Source of the DNA: Dryas octopetala | Lineage: Eukaryota > Streptophyta > Magnoliopsida > Rosales > Rosaceae | NCBI GenBank assembly: GCA_963921425.1 | Contig: OY992838.1 | Location: 18,055,244-18,119,243 of the forward strand | Direction: 5' to 3' | Length of the DNA stretch: 64,000 nt | Shown here: positions 63,401 through 64,000 of the stretch, one piece after another | How the letters are laid out: every line of letters starts with the position of its first letter | How positions within the stretch are numbered: position 1 is the first letter of the stretch | Notes under the pieces: model-generated | Told to the model about the DNA's origin: nothing | What the model saw: the letters and a program-made list of their open reading frames with translations, nothing else | Database searches by the model: none | Program-made: the position numbers and the translations under genes

Positions 63401-63428
63401 TGAACACTTGAAGACTTATTACCAGTAA
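57441..63428 (+). CDS. Gag-pol polyprotein of the Tat-lineage gypsy element, 1995 codons
   Basis: Looks whole. Parts with rough residue positions: charged N-terminal region (1-330), gag domain (about 345-470, KMDQYDGTKDPYDHLDSFR), CCHC-like knuckle (about 600, CKYHSNHGHVTGDC), protease (about 740, FVDGGSSVNILY), reverse transcriptase (about 1000-1190, YVDDMLV), RNase H (about 1265-1385), second archaeal-type RNase H (about 1428-1560, LYVDGSSNAMGSGAGLVLI), integrase zinc finger (about 1650-1695) and core (about 1718-1880, WGLDLIGPMPKAKG). RT before integrase marks gypsy. The codon use is clearly more GC-rich than the surrounding DNA. Confidence 0.93.
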   Translation: MCSSPQALSSSFTRVIMTTIFRDTSSSSGTSQNDEQHPPETPEKTRGAQLPRTSKSKGPSKIRAAHKLLKESRRHLAAENALLKQNNELLAKQAELAGELARHRAQLENSGGSGFRSRRTRTEQEVLSPSPSRQSIPAEPNDQTDRQDSDYVFPGFEDMPLAEQAECLNAHRLLQQKQAAFGKHAPRNSGGNRADPNTNRRPPAQSRLGANSPAGSTETRGPIRNRLGPIASQDPSPSGAHSGRRSMSDRLGSTMIMSDRQPASERLTRQPVSERLGNQAECSGENVAEPTPPNVENLVRTLVQDQIRSVHDRLGHVEVSRGYIGRADNGEELPLPYTSRIMDAEVSRDTKPPKMDQYDGTKDPYDHLDSFRYAMEARQASEATKCRIFPSTLKGSARGWFRTLQPNSINSFPDLRRAFLARYRVVSERLYNLNDMSLIKQQEGESLKAYLIRFNIEYTKCDDCDDRSAKNALMQGLHAGGLRSHLMRNPPSTYDELSAEATKWARAEEWDAQVEALNPRPTSTKRKEGEVASPKPQVQPKKTRTEEPRQLLGKGPKFVQYTEYTPLNAGLETIYSKVKDQLPVAREIKGPPPDKIKEGVFCKYHSNHGHVTGDCYALRDGIETLARAGKINQFLAGGPRVPKAAPKKPTNTIEVQDAAIGSIGGGPTFVGSSNRSQKEYVRQAAQAHESLSIQAGQPSTSKRQRKDWAPVTFEPNEANEIIFPHYDPVVIVAEVAGTTIARSFVDGGSSVNILYHSAFAQMGIGEDKLETDTPALVGFGGEVVQPLGHIYLPLSLGKGPIKKTCMTYFIVVKRPSAYNIILGRPALVDLDCIVHYANLLIKCPVGDDCIVIQGDQCSARSCYAASIKQKGQLPNSQELDSIADSGRWPRAETFDFTSEPSSDSRPLPAEAWEEVPISAEAPDRLVRVGTQISPEQRSAIIDFLRANAEVFAWSYDDMPGISSDVITHRLNTDPGCKPVRQKRRSYDPVRYAAMAEEVTKLQNNGFIREVNYPDWLANVVMVKKNNGKWRMCVDFTDLNRACPKDSFPLPRIDQLVDATAGHQLLSFMDAYSGYNQILMHKSDQEGTSFITDRGMYCYKVMPFGLKNAGATYQRLVNHMFRSSIGKSVEVYVDDMLVKSIKADDHVKDLSDMFGVLKEYQMRLNPAKCVFGVRSGKFLGYLVSQRGIEANPEKIQALINMKSPRTRKEIQSLTGRVAALNRFISKSTDRCLPFFKALRGAGKSIEWTPQCEQAFQDLKRHMGEPPILSKPEEGEELFLYLSVSDSALSSVLVREVGGVQRPVFYTSRALADAETRYPKFEKMALALVSSARKLRPYFQAHSIVVLTDQPLRQILAKPETSGRLIKWSIELGEFDIIYRPRTAIKGQAMSDFICESTTSTEDPPRTDAMTTAADPNTIGERGQVDLLTWTLYVDGSSNAMGSGAGLVLISPEQVVMEYALRFRFQASNNEAEYEALIAGLRLAKELGATKLNIFSDSQLIVNQILGEYETREPSMTAYLEKTRLLLGNFHEYKISQIPRAENCRADALARLASATDTGSARHVPVEILDRPSTAENEVTVMQTEAEPNWMTPIINYLVSGILPPERDKARLIKTSSARFSMINGQLYKRSFSLPYLRCVTPQEGQDVLREIHEGICGNHSGGRALAYKTIRQGYFWPTLNKDADHLSRACIKCQQFAAVPHQPPQLLTSISSPWPFAQWGLDLIGPMPKAKGQVTMAVVAVDYFTKWAEAEPLATTTAERMETFVWKNIICRFGMPHTIIADNGKQFDCKKFRSFCSRLNINLRFTAPYHPQSNGQVEAINKIIKKTLKTKLDNAKGNWPELLPEVLWSYRTSYRNSTKETPYALAFGTDAVVPVEMGTPSFRTGTYNPETNDSGLRLGLDMIEERRTDANLCRAAYQQRVAKYYNQRVRPRSFGLGNLVMKKNPLAIKESSFDPNWTGPYRITGIVKPGTYNLATLAGKPLKHSWNAEHLKTYYQ

Positions 63429-63615
63429 AAATGTAGTTAGGATCGGGGACTGTCCGACCTAACACTCATTCCAATCAATGAAAAGATGAACACATTTCTA
63501 TTCATTTTTCTTCTTATTTTTCGAAGCAAACACTGGGGACTCCACTCCTATACACTTCTAACAAAGAGGAAAGATCTAAGTGTTTCCTTCAAAAAAAAAA
63601 AAAAAAAATAGTAAA

Positions 63616-63925
63616 CCCATGTGCCGAGCCGAAGTGCCATTTTCGGCCCGACGCTCGGTACATTACAGACTCATCAGGTCTATAAACTCATGTGTCGAGC
63701 GGGCGCGCCATTTCCGGCCCGATGCTCGGCATATTACAGACTCATCAGGTCTATAAACTCATGTGTCGAGCGGGCGCGCCATTTCCGGCCCGATGCTCGG
63801 CATATTACAGACTCATCAGGTCTATAAACTCCCGTGCCGAGCTAGCGCGCCACTTTCGGCCCAATGCTCGGCATGGTACAGACTTATCAGGTCTATAAAA
63901 ATCCCTGTCTGAGCCGAAGTGACTT
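63616..63925 (+). repeat. Four tandem 71-bp units in the gypsy 3' untranslated region
   Basis: Units start near 63616, 63687, 63758 and 63829 with (A/C)TGTG(C/T)CGAGC and contain TTACAGACTCATCAGGTCTA. The second and third are almost identical; the outer ones are diverged. A partial fifth follows. Tandem arrays between pol and the 3' LTR are common in Tat-type elements. Confidence 0.9.
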
Positions 63926-64000
63926 CCTACAGTCCTAACGTTCAACAGGATATTTCTAAAAGAAAAATATACACTCCAACCAAAACTTTCATCGTGCATA

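Larger units (their letters stand above)
56353..64000 (+). mobile_element. Ty3/gypsy Tat-lineage element, runs off the window
   Basis: Fossil copy that looks whole as far as seen. Left LTR 56353-57406 (TGTGGGAAAACCC...GCATCAACA, about 1054 bp), then a TTGGCGCCGTCTG primer-binding-type sequence at 57409. One gag-pol frame spans 57441-63428. An untranslated tail with tandem repeats follows (63429-64000). The 3' LTR is outside the window, so age and target duplication cannot be judged. A second, archaeal-type RNase H between RT/RNase H and integrase is typical of the Tat lineage. It lies inside the receptor kinase gene. Confidence 0.93.

Overview
The window is eudicot plant nuclear DNA. It is AT-rich and dense in introns, microsatellites and transposable elements, and it carries plant-type host sequences: a plant CDC48 gene start, a DEAD-box helicase of the RH7/PRH75 type, and a MIK2-like LRR receptor kinase. 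The species cannot be read from the sequence; a woody or rosid dicot is a guess. No rRNA, tRNA or CRISPR was seen. All splice models, domain names and ages are by eye.

Layout. 1-2594: AT satellite, low-complexity DNA and the right end of a hAT element. 2595-9620: one LTR of an old retroelement (minus strand), split by a 5.7 kb non-autonomous CACTA element (2901-8601, 3-bp target duplication GCT). That CACTA element carries captured pieces of two host genes, each with its introns: an RH7-like helicase and the first two exons of CDC48. 9621-12400: a decayed LINE ORF1 and a short poly-A retroelement. 12796-13656: a possible two-exon gene for a small secreted peptide. 13999-17140: hAT, CACTA-like and Mutator-like fragments plus local duplications. 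19091-31288: a complete-ended Mutator-like element (MULE) with 273-bp terminal inverted repeats and a 9-bp target duplication. It holds a MuDR-type transposase with in-frame stops and, convergent to it, a zinc-finger GRF/membrane protein gene. A gag-pol-poor LTR retrotransposon (23858-30778) sits inside the GRF exon. 31289-33600: MITEs and fold-backs.

33624-52310 is a three-level nest. An old copia fragment (minus) is split by a younger copia element (34933-51860, plus). That element's leader is split by a 10.6 kb CACTA element (36025-46601), whose two genes both look intact: a 1072-aa TNP2-type transposase and a 710-aa, 11-exon protein joining a Transposase_24 (TNPA-like) region to a Ulp1-type cysteine protease. 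53638-56352 is a MIK2-like receptor kinase (minus) that has lost its 5' end to a Ty3/gypsy Tat-lineage element starting at 56353. That element has a whole-looking 1995-codon gag-pol and runs off the window.

How the parts relate: the two CACTA elements share their end motif (CACNACTACAA) and ACAACGG-type subterminal repeats, so the intact one is a plausible source of transposase for the gene-carrying one. The MULE has the two-gene convergent plan known from maize MuDR, but with a GRF/membrane gene in the second position. The only host genes with any claim to function are the candidate secreted peptide and, in damaged form, the receptor kinase.
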